From positions 80,250 through 144,249 of the forward strand of contig CAJUJK010000008.1 in NCBI GenBank assembly GCA_910586705.1: DNA of 64,000 nt, written 5' to 3'. This stretch comes from an uncultured Lachnospiraceae bacterium (GTDB taxonomy: Bacteria; Bacillota; Clostridia; Lachnospirales; Lachnospiraceae). The translations under genes and the position numbers were made by a program. This document shows, piece by piece, positions 21,401 to 28,598 of the stretch. Numbering within the stretch: position 1 is the first letter of the stretch; each line of letters opens with the position of its first letter. The notes under the pieces are model-generated. The model ran no database searches. It saw only the letters and a list, made by a program, of their open reading frames with translations, and was not told where the DNA came from.

Positions 21401-23973
21401 CCGCGTCCTATACCGCGAAATCTACCAAGGCAGATACCCGAGCATACAGTGTGGCGGACGTGACTGTGCTGCGGGGTAAACAGGAGGTCGCTGTCAGCTA
21501 TGCGGCTGTGGAGGACGCTGATGTCGGGAACTGGCTGGTTGTAGGAAGAGAGAGTGATCAGAGTGACTGGGAAGAGACGACTTTGATCGGCGGCTCTGCG
21601 AATTTTGTGATCCAGAACCAGCAGAAGATTGCGGATGAAAAGATAAAAACGGCTAAAGTGACGTTGCGCGTCATTCCGGGTGGCAGCCATTACGCAAAGC
21701 AGGCGGAGCAGACAGAGAGCGAAAAGAGAACCGCGTTTGTGAAGAAATACGGTATTCAGGTCAAGGTTTCCGTGCCACTGTCCGATTTTAACACGACTGC
21801 GGGCAGGATAGCGTTTGATAAAAAGTACAAGAGCCTGAATTATCAGAAACAGGGCTTCTATGATGCCAAAGAAGGCGTCTATTATGTGGAGGTTCCTTAC
21901 AAAGGCATCTATGCAGGGACTGCGGATCAGGTAAAGATTGTAAAAGTGGATGACAGCGGTCAGTTCTATAAGAATGGCATTGCGGTGGAAAATGTCCGAC
22001 TGGGCAGCAACCATGGTTATCTGAGGATCTCTGTCAGCAAGGATGCACTTGTGAAAGAACCCGGTCCGAAGGATAAGAAGTGGTATTACACCCTGCAGGG
22101 AAAGGCACCCAGACAGTGGAAGAAGCCGACGACTTTCCCGGTGAAGATCGCCGTGACTTATCTGGGAAGCGGGAAGGATGAGTTTTCCTTTAACATGACT
22201 ATGCCGACGTATCCGTACTATGTGACGCAGGAGTCAGCGGAAGATGGCGACGCTTACACAGATTTTGAGCAGGTGATGGCATATGTGTGTGAGAACGCGG
22301 ACGCATTCGGCGCTGCGGCAGCAAGACTTGTGGAAATACGTGATTACCCGGATATCTGCAATGTCGATACGGATGATCTGCGTGAAGAGATCGAACAGGC
22401 GGTGAAAGACAGGTTTACGCATGTGCTTAGATACGGCGGTTACAGTGATGCCTATGGAGACGTGTCAGGTATAAACTACGACTGTGGCATAGACTTTGAT
22501 GCAATGAAGATGGAAGTGGGAGACGGTGAGGACTACAAGGCGCCGACGGAAACCGCATCGGGCGGCGTCAATCTTGAAGTGACGTTTACAAACGGGCGGG
22601 AGGATGCGTACAGCAGGAGAAAGAGAGTAAATTTCAATGTCAGACTCAGACCGCTCACAGATGTGGATGTAACCGACGTTGCCGGACACGTGGAGAATTT
22701 CTTAAATAATTACAATACAGACAAAAAAGTCTGGGATGTGAACAAAAAAGAGGTGAGAAACAGCTTATATGCTTACTTGGGAGAGCAGGGGCTGGACGAG
22801 GCGTACATCAGCAATTACCGTTTCAGAATTACGGTCGGTCAGTTGGAGAACGAGGAAACAAAGGCTCCTGTCGCGGTCATCATTGAGAATGTGACCGCGG
22901 CGGAAGAAGGGAAACAGACGAAAGAGATCGTGGAGAAGTTTGTTCCTGTCGGCGAAAAGCCGGCTCCGCAGGATGCGGTGCAAGCCGTCAAAGAGGCGCT
23001 GGGAATAGAACCGTCTGATCCTGCAAAGATTGGGACGCTTGCCGCGTCGAACACCCAGAGGGGTGTGGAAAAGGCAGTCCTCGCGGCGGCAAGAGGAGCG
23101 ATTGACCTGCGACTTTACGAGATAGCTTTTGTCGGGGACGTAGAATTTACGCCTGTAAGCAAAAAGGATAATGATCTGACAGCGGGAAGCCTTTCCTTTA
23201 CGCTGAAGCTGACGAAGAAAGGTGGAGAGGAGCTATCGGAAGAGGAAGATCCTTACAGAGGAAAAATCAGCCTTAATAATCAAGAAATTGCGCCTCCCTC
23301 GAAACTGCTGGAGCTGACAGAGGCAGAGACTGCGGTTGAAAAATGGATTATTAAAAATACGCTGACGGCGGAGGAAGACGCCCAGAAGAGCAAAAAGGTG
23401 TTAAAAGGAAACACGAGTGCAGAGAGGATCCTTACATCCATCCGCACGGATACTGTTCCGGAAGGCAGCGGCGTGCTGGTTGCATTTAATACGAAACGAA
23501 ATGCCGCGGGCAGTTTGATTTCCGACATCAGAATAAAGAATGCAACAGTGAACGCGGAGGGCTCCGTCAGAGGTGTATTGAAGCTGACAAAGGATGAGGA
23601 TGGAGAGGAGAAAACAGCGCTTGTGGAGATCGATGTCGTGATTCCGATGCTCTCACAAAATGCGGAAGAAGCGTGCAGCGTCATAAAGGACGCACTTGAG
23701 AGGCAGGGTGCAGTCAAGATTCCCGCAGGTACACAGGACGGGGATCAGACGGTAACAGAGATGATCCTTAATAAAGCGGAAACTGCGAAGGGGTTGAAAG
23801 AGAATACCTTCAGCATCGAAGTTTCGGACAATGGAGAACTCACCATCACGCCCGCCACAGAAGCGGAAGAAGGAACGGCGGAAATCACGCTGCATGTCTG
23901 GAAGACGCAGAGCGGTTACGCAAGCGGAGCGGATTTGACAATTAGAATCACAATTCCTGCGTCTGCAACCTGA
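12403..23973 (+). CDS. Giant secreted modular protein (about 3,856 residues)
   Basis: I do not recognise a named family. A signal peptide is clear: KFKR, a hydrophobic core and a likely cut after QVFAA, around residue 35. Next comes a very acidic segment (~residues 40-155), then an array of ~100-130-residue beta-rich modules from ~159 to ~1800 (starts near 159, 261, 370, 493, 604, 701, 813, 909, 1033, 1163, 1288). These share VKYA or VYYTIDN near the start, G-x-VYL-x-V then GY/GF-x-V, and ITADxEITV at the end. The middle holds Ig-like regions (e.g. GEITVISPAKNVKLYA). Five further modules (starts ~3287, 3422, 3522, 3638, 3752) each begin with a helix and end in a beta stretch. There is no LPxTG, SLH domain or C-terminal membrane helix. 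ATG 12403 follows GGAAAGAG; ATGs at 12376/12379 are alternatives. Surface adhesion or matrix role is inference. Confidence 0.85.
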   Translation: MKTVYGKFKRMLSVLLATALVLTCVPQTGMQVFAAESDAEAVVSEDGQMTEEEAPAEEQEKQKESEEQEITEENEESEEEVTEEDEELKEETPSEEKAPEKEQDSETPENSEGGGTTDDPVEEEIEEEINAAADGADEGTETNPEEPDTPPAEDQTTKYTLTVNTGENADQIEKIMYAYGDSVPADTGFVEWAGSPAEIPENKTVYLKVTSKEGFDVKIKQQYQGGDETVAGDYLEKYDCYQFFMSKDLTLTVSAETAKKQVRIQKNSTDGFESVYYSIDNKKEGTEDYETGKQQAFSGTSVSIEISSDQQLTLSVKTKGVNRYRVYVCCEDNQNTTYVPSEDGNEEIYHIEGKSLRKNDTVNISAIKLYWLTVEADTNSIKEKIESIWSVPLEAADGDTALDEVSDDAFSEEWDVGTNGGITAQTCYVEQGEKTGAVFFKAKPKDDYEIKVTPETKHITSIVKDGAFYYKIVMPEPESDETYTISAVPKPQCSLTIPDFSGIKGIESVKYATELKEDPAGSGTSVPDWKEYTASTYPFVKRGEKIYLQVNVADGYDAAETKIYTTYGTLAEDKEPVTAEADGSYVLTMKDGLSLRIVTQLKSNTITVTKDADVKNVYYTIDNDARKTLGATEEIKATRENMVTLEFAMEDGFGVAVTKTSDGGSAEPLETTYDTYSGNYECELKDITADVAVNVTSVSLATIHMPETFTGTGVKKVQYATQETGDSSALTWYNAVAGETIRVPASGMNVYLLVTPETGRKCIVSYGATWDADEASQTDVPTAPGKNYYDLTSILSSAPIWLFMKQDSSTATHTLTIKRGGTLAAIRDIAYTMNADDKNSWVSVGSAKEIPRLAKDSVVYVRTSVKPGYTCSVTKDAGVTPETPDANGVYSITMDADVAITVKAEAAAQTVKYMENLNGADKGAVFLSDSKFTREGADGQPENLKDYAGADGIVTPADPAKPITCEDTLTLSFTPKEGYKVTVTRKTGEAPAGGADDTRKTTEQTYFPGDACKYVITNITADTEITVEAKKIESLRVRGGFSGNHVKEVKYAVGTVDAGDADASADPEVIGKLPGGLTWKTAEDKDNIAITNVGADEKVYLLVLPEDHYVAAASQEAGDPAVPTPLTGKKYTDKTSEKVYAYYGDIALTGGKTVTLTTTPMDYKVIVGRSVSEEGAVVADVFMGGMTYKKAADVAEGDETITPDAPAPDENADSFDFTFGETLIMEFSMKESYKPVVTKKTGDAEQSQTLSGTGVPDAGNIGCKKYTYRISGFTGDTEIAIMAERASYRINSFVKPKVDSGLSSTDITGVVLKSGTSAVENGKEFSIPADSDLTFTVEGVNEGHRLDVTYRKKVEDSPAASRPTDKDAELLRKDTINGKDTYTWRIDASEVKGIGDLTILVEVRKKDGKAVVRTVNAEELSNNHVDKISGEKDGKYTLEIDSIGVEREEDSVFSFKITPQTYYMVDKVTVEDGDGNEIGGLTVNGTGQNAVYSFAVRRGENIISVKTKKDPAQMYQLKLNLVGDQESVDISLEPAGIDADEGGIDPKLETRRNLATLNSAVLVKITPSDKYELLTGSDGKALVSVSGAEGAKITDETRSDEESRTRTYRVNLVSKKIVTLTVKTKAEALTDDATVTFDLDEERAPHVSGLRVDSQENKKGESMVVKGKDSVYTLREGVEKLRFTLDAIGSYSPVVTYNGSEFAAEGNPDRNGDGTKTWRYAVAAARLDRDARLEIGEKEVRKSLRLRYDKDETDVTVKDGNKEIVGTVSGNDMLFSGILEGSPLTIEVNTKQGFGITDITTRKAGADEEEIAEQVENPEAHRFIVDLSESTTVTVGTGEIVWGEKLEEVGGDVITPNVIDEYDVGWDKKYVFSATIGKNTPVAFTRAELWQDQEEIPQGDDEDALWRCTAGGKEAVTRPQISFSDQMDKGKYRLVLFRKDKKEEVVAVTCHLNIYRPLRDDKVQIGAGGDIVQAADTTAYYAVTTNAGALADSIFVAVKEKDPNAENKLPKDYTFDFDKEKEDSVITKQPVIKGGKLEVTTGRVTGDSYWLMFYTQKPGTTAVNGKVDEEDRQYLTKQSGLTSKYLAVKVTAGHLFKENVVPTVKLKSASDVALTFTVGAKNIKKPNRTKVFYEVIVSPQYENRHAGIIKKNIDPVYVEKNGDSQEVTVKVSELEQGSGADCKFDVRVRLVHANLTEDDAIEGNLETIGNNAGLIKEEKVLAAGTAFSKVGFAATRKPAYETKLTLKAVKSTIYTNETAVVAEPKFGKETSWNELEKGTQKDITPGLKDAQKLKVSLEGNQIVATADEGVALGKHTIEVYAVTGHEDMYAARGEVTITVARGIEDITVNLSTDRICKTPKKAATVKAVASYNQALQAANADTPAPKTPKVKWFVVGANTDEKDITEDVMRALRGLAKEKSFKNGMIVLDGNRVAEQPDSLIKISQSGGVTVDKNCGTGVNFKALALANDYEDSVRFGLSKEIKVTDQPVVLDEVRIMKKEPKAARYSEVRGDKTGAVKAGDLNGTYLMGFLSGMKEQDSYAEEEIGQYRVNQQLTYYSNNTRAVRVNTYTGEITVISPAKNVKLYARTGDGSNGGKNTEKSVIVTVCYDETGELSLDIEKQVRNGEKKIMWSAEESNSAGPAYSTVIPFKDSTGAVFKLNVKHKDAEKDWSEIPAYTNYSLSVSGGRLIEWNKKTGEAFVLVNTRQAVVKLTNNETKPKVTKKFLFTNEALEAVKNVKAPKVSYTYANKNVIGAENGIRKVGIALKDNGKNYPLNLYTGRTVAEGEELYAKIELDRAGQNNANKMSLDQFAESLRNLQQRGLEPLTHTNSSLELDFDGRQLKAGNYKLKITVGTVDEDRVFMPKAAPAVVTIKVKKEPKLSFKPTTTYKFSALDCTEVALTGKKASKEMTVDFTGLKNAAKKSSMGQMNAFMTYFELEGDKLKLTDACFKETAGGEWITDIPEDDLVGYVEYEGHYPNTPKNSRLKGAAKITVKLVDGKTASYTAKSTKADTRAYSVADVTVLRGKQEVAVSYAAVEDADVGNWLVVGRESDQSDWEETTLIGGSANFVIQNQQKIADEKIKTAKVTLRVIPGGSHYAKQAEQTESEKRTAFVKKYGIQVKVSVPLSDFNTTAGRIAFDKKYKSLNYQKQGFYDAKEGVYYVEVPYKGIYAGTADQVKIVKVDDSGQFYKNGIAVENVRLGSNHGYLRISVSKDALVKEPGPKDKKWYYTLQGKAPRQWKKPTTFPVKIAVTYLGSGKDEFSFNMTMPTYPYYVTQESAEDGDAYTDFEQVMAYVCENADAFGAAAARLVEIRDYPDICNVDTDDLREEIEQAVKDRFTHVLRYGGYSDAYGDVSGINYDCGIDFDAMKMEVGDGEDYKAPTETASGGVNLEVTFTNGREDAYSRRKRVNFNVRLRPLTDVDVTDVAGHVENFLNNYNTDKKVWDVNKKEVRNSLYAYLGEQGLDEAYISNYRFRITVGQLENEETKAPVAVIIENVTAAEEGKQTKEIVEKFVPVGEKPAPQDAVQAVKEALGIEPSDPAKIGTLAASNTQRGVEKAVLAAARGAIDLRLYEIAFVGDVEFTPVSKKDNDLTAGSLSFTLKLTKKGGEELSEEEDPYRGKISLNNQEIAPPSKLLELTEAETAVEKWIIKNTLTAEEDAQKSKKVLKGNTSAERILTSIRTDTVPEGSGVLVAFNTKRNAAGSLISDIRIKNATVNAEGSVRGVLKLTKDEDGEEKTALVEIDVVIPMLSQNAEEACSVIKDALERQGAVKIPAGTQDGDQTVTEMILNKAETAKGLKENTFSIEVSDNGELTITPATEAEEGTAEITLHVWKTQSGYASGADLTIRITIPASAT
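12738..12746 (+). repeat. G9 homopolymer inside the giant gene
   Basis: Nine consecutive G residues encode the end of E112 and G113-G115. Gaining one G brings TGA in after three more codons, and losing one G brings TAG in after five more codons, so slippage either way would truncate the protein at roughly 120 residues. This is the layout of a phase-variable contingency tract. Confidence 0.75.
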
Positions 23974-24042
23974 AAAGGTATCAGGCAGTAGCGGGCTGAC
24001 TCAAAACGTCAGAAAACAGACAGCATAGGGTAAAGAGGAAAG

Positions 24043-24085
24043 ACCGTAAGGCAGGGGCAGTATTGCTTCCGCCTTACGGTTTTTT
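24043..24085 (+). terminator. Rho-independent terminator after the giant gene
   Basis: A perfect 10-bp stem, ACCGTAAGGC (24043-24052) with GCCTTACGGT (24071-24080), is followed by T5. The rest of 23974-24242 holds the ftsK promoter. Confidence 0.88.
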
Positions 24086-24139
24086 GGCGGAGAGCTCCAT
24101 GATATGGTAGAAAAGAAAAGTGCGGATACAAAATAAGGG

Positions 24140-24168
24140 ATGACAAGCCAAAATGAAAATGCTATACT
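24140..24168 (+). promoter_or_regulatory. Promoter of the ftsK-fhs unit
   Basis: ATGACA (24140-24145), 17 bp, TATACT (24163-24168), about 75 bp before the ftsK start. Confidence 0.6.
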
Positions 24169-24242
24169 AATATAGGATTTTTAGGTAACTGTTTAGAAAT
24201 TGCCGGATAGTTATATATTTTGGATACATGTGGGAGGCAGTC

Positions 24243-26900
24243 ATGGCGGCTCAGGGTACGAGGGGGTCATCCGCGAAGAAACAGAATACAGGCAGAAGCA
24301 GGAGTGCGGCGAATACCCGGGCGAAATCCCGGAATACGAGGCAGGATACGCCCATGGACCCGGCGGTCAGAAATGAAATTCTGCTGATTGTGCTGGCGGC
24401 TCTCGCCCTTATTTTATTTTTGTGTAATTTTGGTGTCGTCGGCAAGTTCGGCGATGTGGTGAGCGGCGTGATGTTCGGTATGTTCGGGCTGCTTGCTTAT
24501 GTGGCGCCGGTTATTATCTTTCTGATGATCGCTTTCGGCATGTTAAATGTGGGAAATCATATCGCCACGAGAAAACTGGCGGCAGGCATCGTTTTCGTCC
24601 TTCTTCTGGGTATGGCATTTGAGTTTTTCAGCACGAATCCCGCGGAGGCGGAAAGCTACCAGCTTGCTGAGATTTACACCCGGTGCAGCGAAGGACATAA
24701 GGGCGGCGGCATCCTCGCCGGATCGCTCGCCTATCTGTCCTGCAAGTTTCTCGGCACGGTGGGAACGGTGCTTCTGATTCTCGTGTTAGGTATTATCTGT
24801 CTGGTGATCGTCACGGAAAAGTCCTTTATCGGCGGCGTGGCGGCAGGCGGGCGGAAGGTGTACGAACGGTCCAGAGAAGATGCGGCTTACCGCAGGGAAC
24901 GGGCGGCACGGCGGCGTGAGGAACAGACCGAGAGAAGGGAACGGGAGGAACGTGAACGCAGACAGCGGGAGGAGGAGCTGGAGAATGAAAAGCTCCTGCG
25001 CATGGATAAAAAGGTGTCCGGCGTCATGCTGGACACGGCGCTCGGCAGGGAGCCGGAAAAGGCGGCTGTCGAGAAGGTACGGGACGATATCCATGAGATT
25101 ACGCTAAATTACGACGAGGAAGAAATGGAAGAGCAGCCCGCGGCAAGAGAGCGGGAACGTCATTCCTACCATTACATAGAACAGGAATCTGACGATCTCG
25201 ACGAGATCCAGATCAGCGGGATGGAGACAGAGCCGGAACCAGAGGCAGAGACGGAGCCGGAACATCCGAAAAAGCCCATGGATTCCTATCAGCCCATGAC
25301 GGGCAACCAGATGGCGGTTTCAAGCGGCAGGGAACGGCCGGCAGCGGTGAGCCGTCCGGCAAAACAGCCGGAAAAAGCGACAGCTTTGGCTGGGAAGAGC
25401 GGAAAAGACCGCTACCGTTTCCCCACGCCGGATCTTCTGGCGCCGCGAAAGGCAAAGAAGGGAGCAGATTCCGACAGGGAACTGAAGGAGACTGCCGGAC
25501 GCCTGGAGCAGATTCTCGGAAATTTCGGCGTGAAGGTGAGCGTCACGCAGTACAGCAGGGGCCCCTCCGTTACCCGCTATGAACTGCAGCCGGAGCAGGG
25601 CGTTAAAGTCAGCAAGATTGTGGGACTGGCGGACGATATCAAGCTGAATCTTGCCGCCACGGATATCCGTATCGAAGCGCCCATTCCCGGAAAAGCAGCG
25701 GTGGGCATTGAGGTGCCGAACAAGGAAAATACGGCGGTGCCTTTCCGGGATCTGGTGGAATCGCCGGAGTTTGATAAATTTCCGGCAAATCTGATTTTTG
25801 CGGTGGGCAAGGATATCGGTGGGAAAACGGTGTTTGCGGATATTGCGAAAATGCCCCATCTTCTGATTGCGGGTGCGACAGGATCGGGTAAATCCGTCTG
25901 TATCAATACGATTATCATGGGTATTTTGTTTAAGGCGCATCCGGATGACGTGAAGATGATTATGATCGATCCGAAGGTCGTGGAACTGAGCGTCTACAAC
26001 GGCATTCCGCACCTGCTGATCCCCGTGGTGACGGATCCGAAAAAAGCGGCTGCGGCGCTGCACTGGGGCGTTGCCGAGATGACGGAGCGCTATAAGAAGT
26101 TTGCGGATCTCAACGTAAGGGATTTAAAGGGGTATAATAAAAAAGCAGAGAGTATGCGTTCGGCGGGGGATCCCGAAGCGCCGGAAAAGATGCCGCAGAT
26201 TTTGATTATCGTGGACGAGCTGGCGGATCTGATGATGGTGTCGCCGGGGGAGGTGGAGGAATCCATCTGCCGTCTGGCGCAGCTTGCGAGAGCCTGCGGT
26301 ATCCATCTGATTATAGCGACACAGCGTCCTTCCGTGGATGTGATCACGGGACTGATCAAGGCGAATATGCCAAGCCGTGTTGCCTTTGCGGTGTCCAGCG
26401 GTGTGGATTCCCGCACCATTCTGGATATGGTGGGGGCGGAGAAGCTTCTCGGCAAGGGAGACATGCTGTTTTACCCGCAGGGATACCCGAAGCCGGCACG
26501 TATTCAGGGACCCTTTGTCTCGGATGACGAGGTTTCCGATGTGGTGGAGTTTTTGAAGGATTATGTGCCGGAGGGCGTGGCTGACGAGTCGGTGGAGGAA
26601 CAGATCAACAGCATTGCCGTGGAATCGGGCGCATCCGGGACATCCGGCGGCGCGGGCGACGCGGATTCGGCGTATGACGAATATTTCGCGGAAGCGGGCA
26701 GGTTTATTATTGAAAAAGACAAGGCTTCCATCGGTATGCTTCAGCGCATGTTTAAGATTGGCTTTAACCGCGCGGCGCGTATCATGGACCAGCTTTGTGA
26801 CGCCGGGGTTGTGGGCGAGGAAGAGGGTACGAAACCGCGCAAAATTCTGATGAGCGCGGCGGAGTTTGAACAGATTCTTGGAGGAAATTATGAAGACTGA
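24243..26900 (+). CDS. ftsK: DNA translocase FtsK/SpoIIIE
   Basis: A hexameric ATPase that pumps DNA through the division or sporulation septum. The 885-residue protein has a basic N-terminus, about four membrane helices (residues ~45-200), and a long charged linker (~205-400) with REEQ-type repeats. The motor domain follows, with Walker A GATGSGKS (K550), Walker B ILIIVDELADLMM and IIATQRPSVDVITG. The C-terminal gamma winged helix is at ~815-885 (SIGMLQRMFKIGFNRAARIM). ATG 24243 is preferred because GGGAGG at 24232-24237 precedes it; ATG 24228 would contain that site. The stop overlaps the fhs start by 11 bases, indicating translational coupling. SpoIIIE and FtsK cannot be told apart from sequence alone. 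Confidence 0.95.
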   Translation: MAAQGTRGSSAKKQNTGRSRSAANTRAKSRNTRQDTPMDPAVRNEILLIVLAALALILFLCNFGVVGKFGDVVSGVMFGMFGLLAYVAPVIIFLMIAFGMLNVGNHIATRKLAAGIVFVLLLGMAFEFFSTNPAEAESYQLAEIYTRCSEGHKGGGILAGSLAYLSCKFLGTVGTVLLILVLGIICLVIVTEKSFIGGVAAGGRKVYERSREDAAYRRERAARRREEQTERREREERERRQREEELENEKLLRMDKKVSGVMLDTALGREPEKAAVEKVRDDIHEITLNYDEEEMEEQPAARERERHSYHYIEQESDDLDEIQISGMETEPEPEAETEPEHPKKPMDSYQPMTGNQMAVSSGRERPAAVSRPAKQPEKATALAGKSGKDRYRFPTPDLLAPRKAKKGADSDRELKETAGRLEQILGNFGVKVSVTQYSRGPSVTRYELQPEQGVKVSKIVGLADDIKLNLAATDIRIEAPIPGKAAVGIEVPNKENTAVPFRDLVESPEFDKFPANLIFAVGKDIGGKTVFADIAKMPHLLIAGATGSGKSVCINTIIMGILFKAHPDDVKMIMIDPKVVELSVYNGIPHLLIPVVTDPKKAAAALHWGVAEMTERYKKFADLNVRDLKGYNKKAESMRSAGDPEAPEKMPQILIIVDELADLMMVSPGEVEESICRLAQLARACGIHLIIATQRPSVDVITGLIKANMPSRVAFAVSSGVDSRTILDMVGAEKLLGKGDMLFYPQGYPKPARIQGPFVSDDEVSDVVEFLKDYVPEGVADESVEEQINSIAVESGASGTSGGAGDADSAYDEYFAEAGRFIIEKDKASIGMLQRMFKIGFNRAARIMDQLCDAGVVGEEEGTKPRKILMSAAEFEQILGGNYED

Positions 26901-28560
26901 CATTGAAATCGCGCAGGCGGCAGAGCTTACCCCGATCACGGAGGTGGCGGGGCGCATCGGCATCGAACAGGAAGCTCTGGAGGTTTACGGAAAATATAAG
27001 GCGAAACTTTCGGAAGAATACATAGAGAGAATCAAAAAGAACCCGGAAGGGCGGCTGATTCTGGTGACGGCGATCAACCCGACCCCCGCAGGGGAAGGCA
27101 AAACCACGATTACCGTGGGACTTGGGCAGGCTTTCGCCAGACTCGGGAAAAAGGCGATCATTGCCCTGCGTGAGCCGTCTCTCGGACCGTGCTTCGGCAT
27201 CAAGGGCGGCGCGGCGGGCGGCGGGTATTCTCAGGTCGTGCCGATGGAGGATTTAAATCTTCACTTTACAGGCGATTTCCATGCGATTACCGCTGCGAAC
27301 AATCTGCTGGCGGCCCTTCTGGACAATCATATCCAGCAGGGGAATCTCTTACGGATCGATCCCAGACAGATTGTATGGAAGAGATGTCTGGATATGAACG
27401 ACAGGGCGCTGCGCAATATCGTGATCGGTATGGGCGGTAAAGCAAACGGCACGGTGCGGGAGGATCACTTTATTATTACCGTGGCTTCCGAGATCATGGC
27501 GATCCTCTGCCTTGCCTCGGATTTCAAAGATCTGAAAGAGCGTCTGTCACGTATTATCGTGGCATATGATTATTCGGGGGAGCCTGTGACGGCGAAGGAT
27601 CTGCAGGCGGTGGGCGCCATGGCGGCGCTTTTGAAGGACGCCATGAAGCCGAATCTGATCCAGACACTGGAGCACACGCCGGCGCTTGTACACGGCGGTC
27701 CTTTCGCAAATATTGCCCATGGCTGCAATTCCGTGATGGCGACAAAGACGGCGCTCAGGATAGCGGATTACGTGATTACGGAGGCGGGTTTCGGCGCCGA
27801 TCTGGGCGCGGAAAAATTCTTTGATATCAAGTGCCGGATGGCGGACTTGAAGCCGGATGCGGTGGTGCTTGTGGCGACTGTGAGGGCGCTTAAATACAAT
27901 GGCGGCGTGGCGAAAGAGGATCTTTCCAGAAAGGATATGAAGGCGCTGCAGGCTGGTATCGTGAATCTGGAGAAACATATTTCAAACATCCATAAATACG
28001 GGGTGCCCATAGTGGTTGCACTGAATGCCTTCTCCTCGGATACGCAGGAGGAAATCGACTATGTGCGGAAGTTCTGCGAGGACAGGGACTGTGAGTTTTC
28101 GCTGGCGGAAGTATGGGAGAAAGGCGGGGAAGGCGGAGAGGCGCTTGCAGGAAAAGTGCTTGATACGTTGGAACATAAGAGGAGTTTCTTTGAGCCGCTC
28201 TACGAGGACGGTATACCGCTGACGGAAAAGATTCATACGGTAGCGGCGGAGATTTACGGCGCGGGCGGGGTTACCTACACGGCCGCGGCGAAAAAGCAGT
28301 TGGAGAAACTGGAGAGCGCCGGATTTGGCAAACTGCCTGTCTGCATCGCAAAGACACAGTATTCGCTCTCGGATGACCCGAAGCTTCTGGGACGCCCGGT
28401 CGGCTTTGAGATGCATGTGCGGGAGGTCTATGTGTCGGCGGGCGCGGGTTTTGTGGTTGCGCTGACGGGCGATGTGATGACCATGCCGGGACTGCCGAAA
28501 ACCCCGGCGGCATATCGGATTGATGTGGATGACGACGGAAAGATTGTAGGACTGTTTTAG
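26890..28560 (+). CDS. fhs: Formate-tetrahydrofolate ligase
   Basis: The enzyme makes 10-formyl-THF from formate, THF and ATP, the first THF step of the Wood-Ljungdahl methyl branch and a source of one-carbon units. The 556-residue length is standard. The P-loop is PTPAGEGKTT (K71), followed by ALREPSLGPCFGIKGGAAGG, LNLHFTGDFHAI and GLPKTPAAYRIDVD near the end. ATG 26890 follows GGAGGAAATT, which lies inside the last codons of ftsK. folD follows after 38 bases, so the two consecutive THF enzymes probably share a transcript. Confidence 0.98.
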   Translation: MKTDIEIAQAAELTPITEVAGRIGIEQEALEVYGKYKAKLSEEYIERIKKNPEGRLILVTAINPTPAGEGKTTITVGLGQAFARLGKKAIIALREPSLGPCFGIKGGAAGGGYSQVVPMEDLNLHFTGDFHAITAANNLLAALLDNHIQQGNLLRIDPRQIVWKRCLDMNDRALRNIVIGMGGKANGTVREDHFIITVASEIMAILCLASDFKDLKERLSRIIVAYDYSGEPVTAKDLQAVGAMAALLKDAMKPNLIQTLEHTPALVHGGPFANIAHGCNSVMATKTALRIADYVITEAGFGADLGAEKFFDIKCRMADLKPDAVVLVATVRALKYNGGVAKEDLSRKDMKALQAGIVNLEKHISNIHKYGVPIVVALNAFSSDTQEEIDYVRKFCEDRDCEFSLAEVWEKGGEGGEALAGKVLDTLEHKRSFFEPLYEDGIPLTEKIHTVAAEIYGAGGVTYTAAAKKQLEKLESAGFGKLPVCIAKTQYSLSDDPKLLGRPVGFEMHVREVYVSAGAGFVVALTGDVMTMPGLPKTPAAYRIDVDDDGKIVGLF

Positions 28561-28598
28561 CACGGATTTGAAATTGCGGAAAGAAAGGGTGATAAAAA

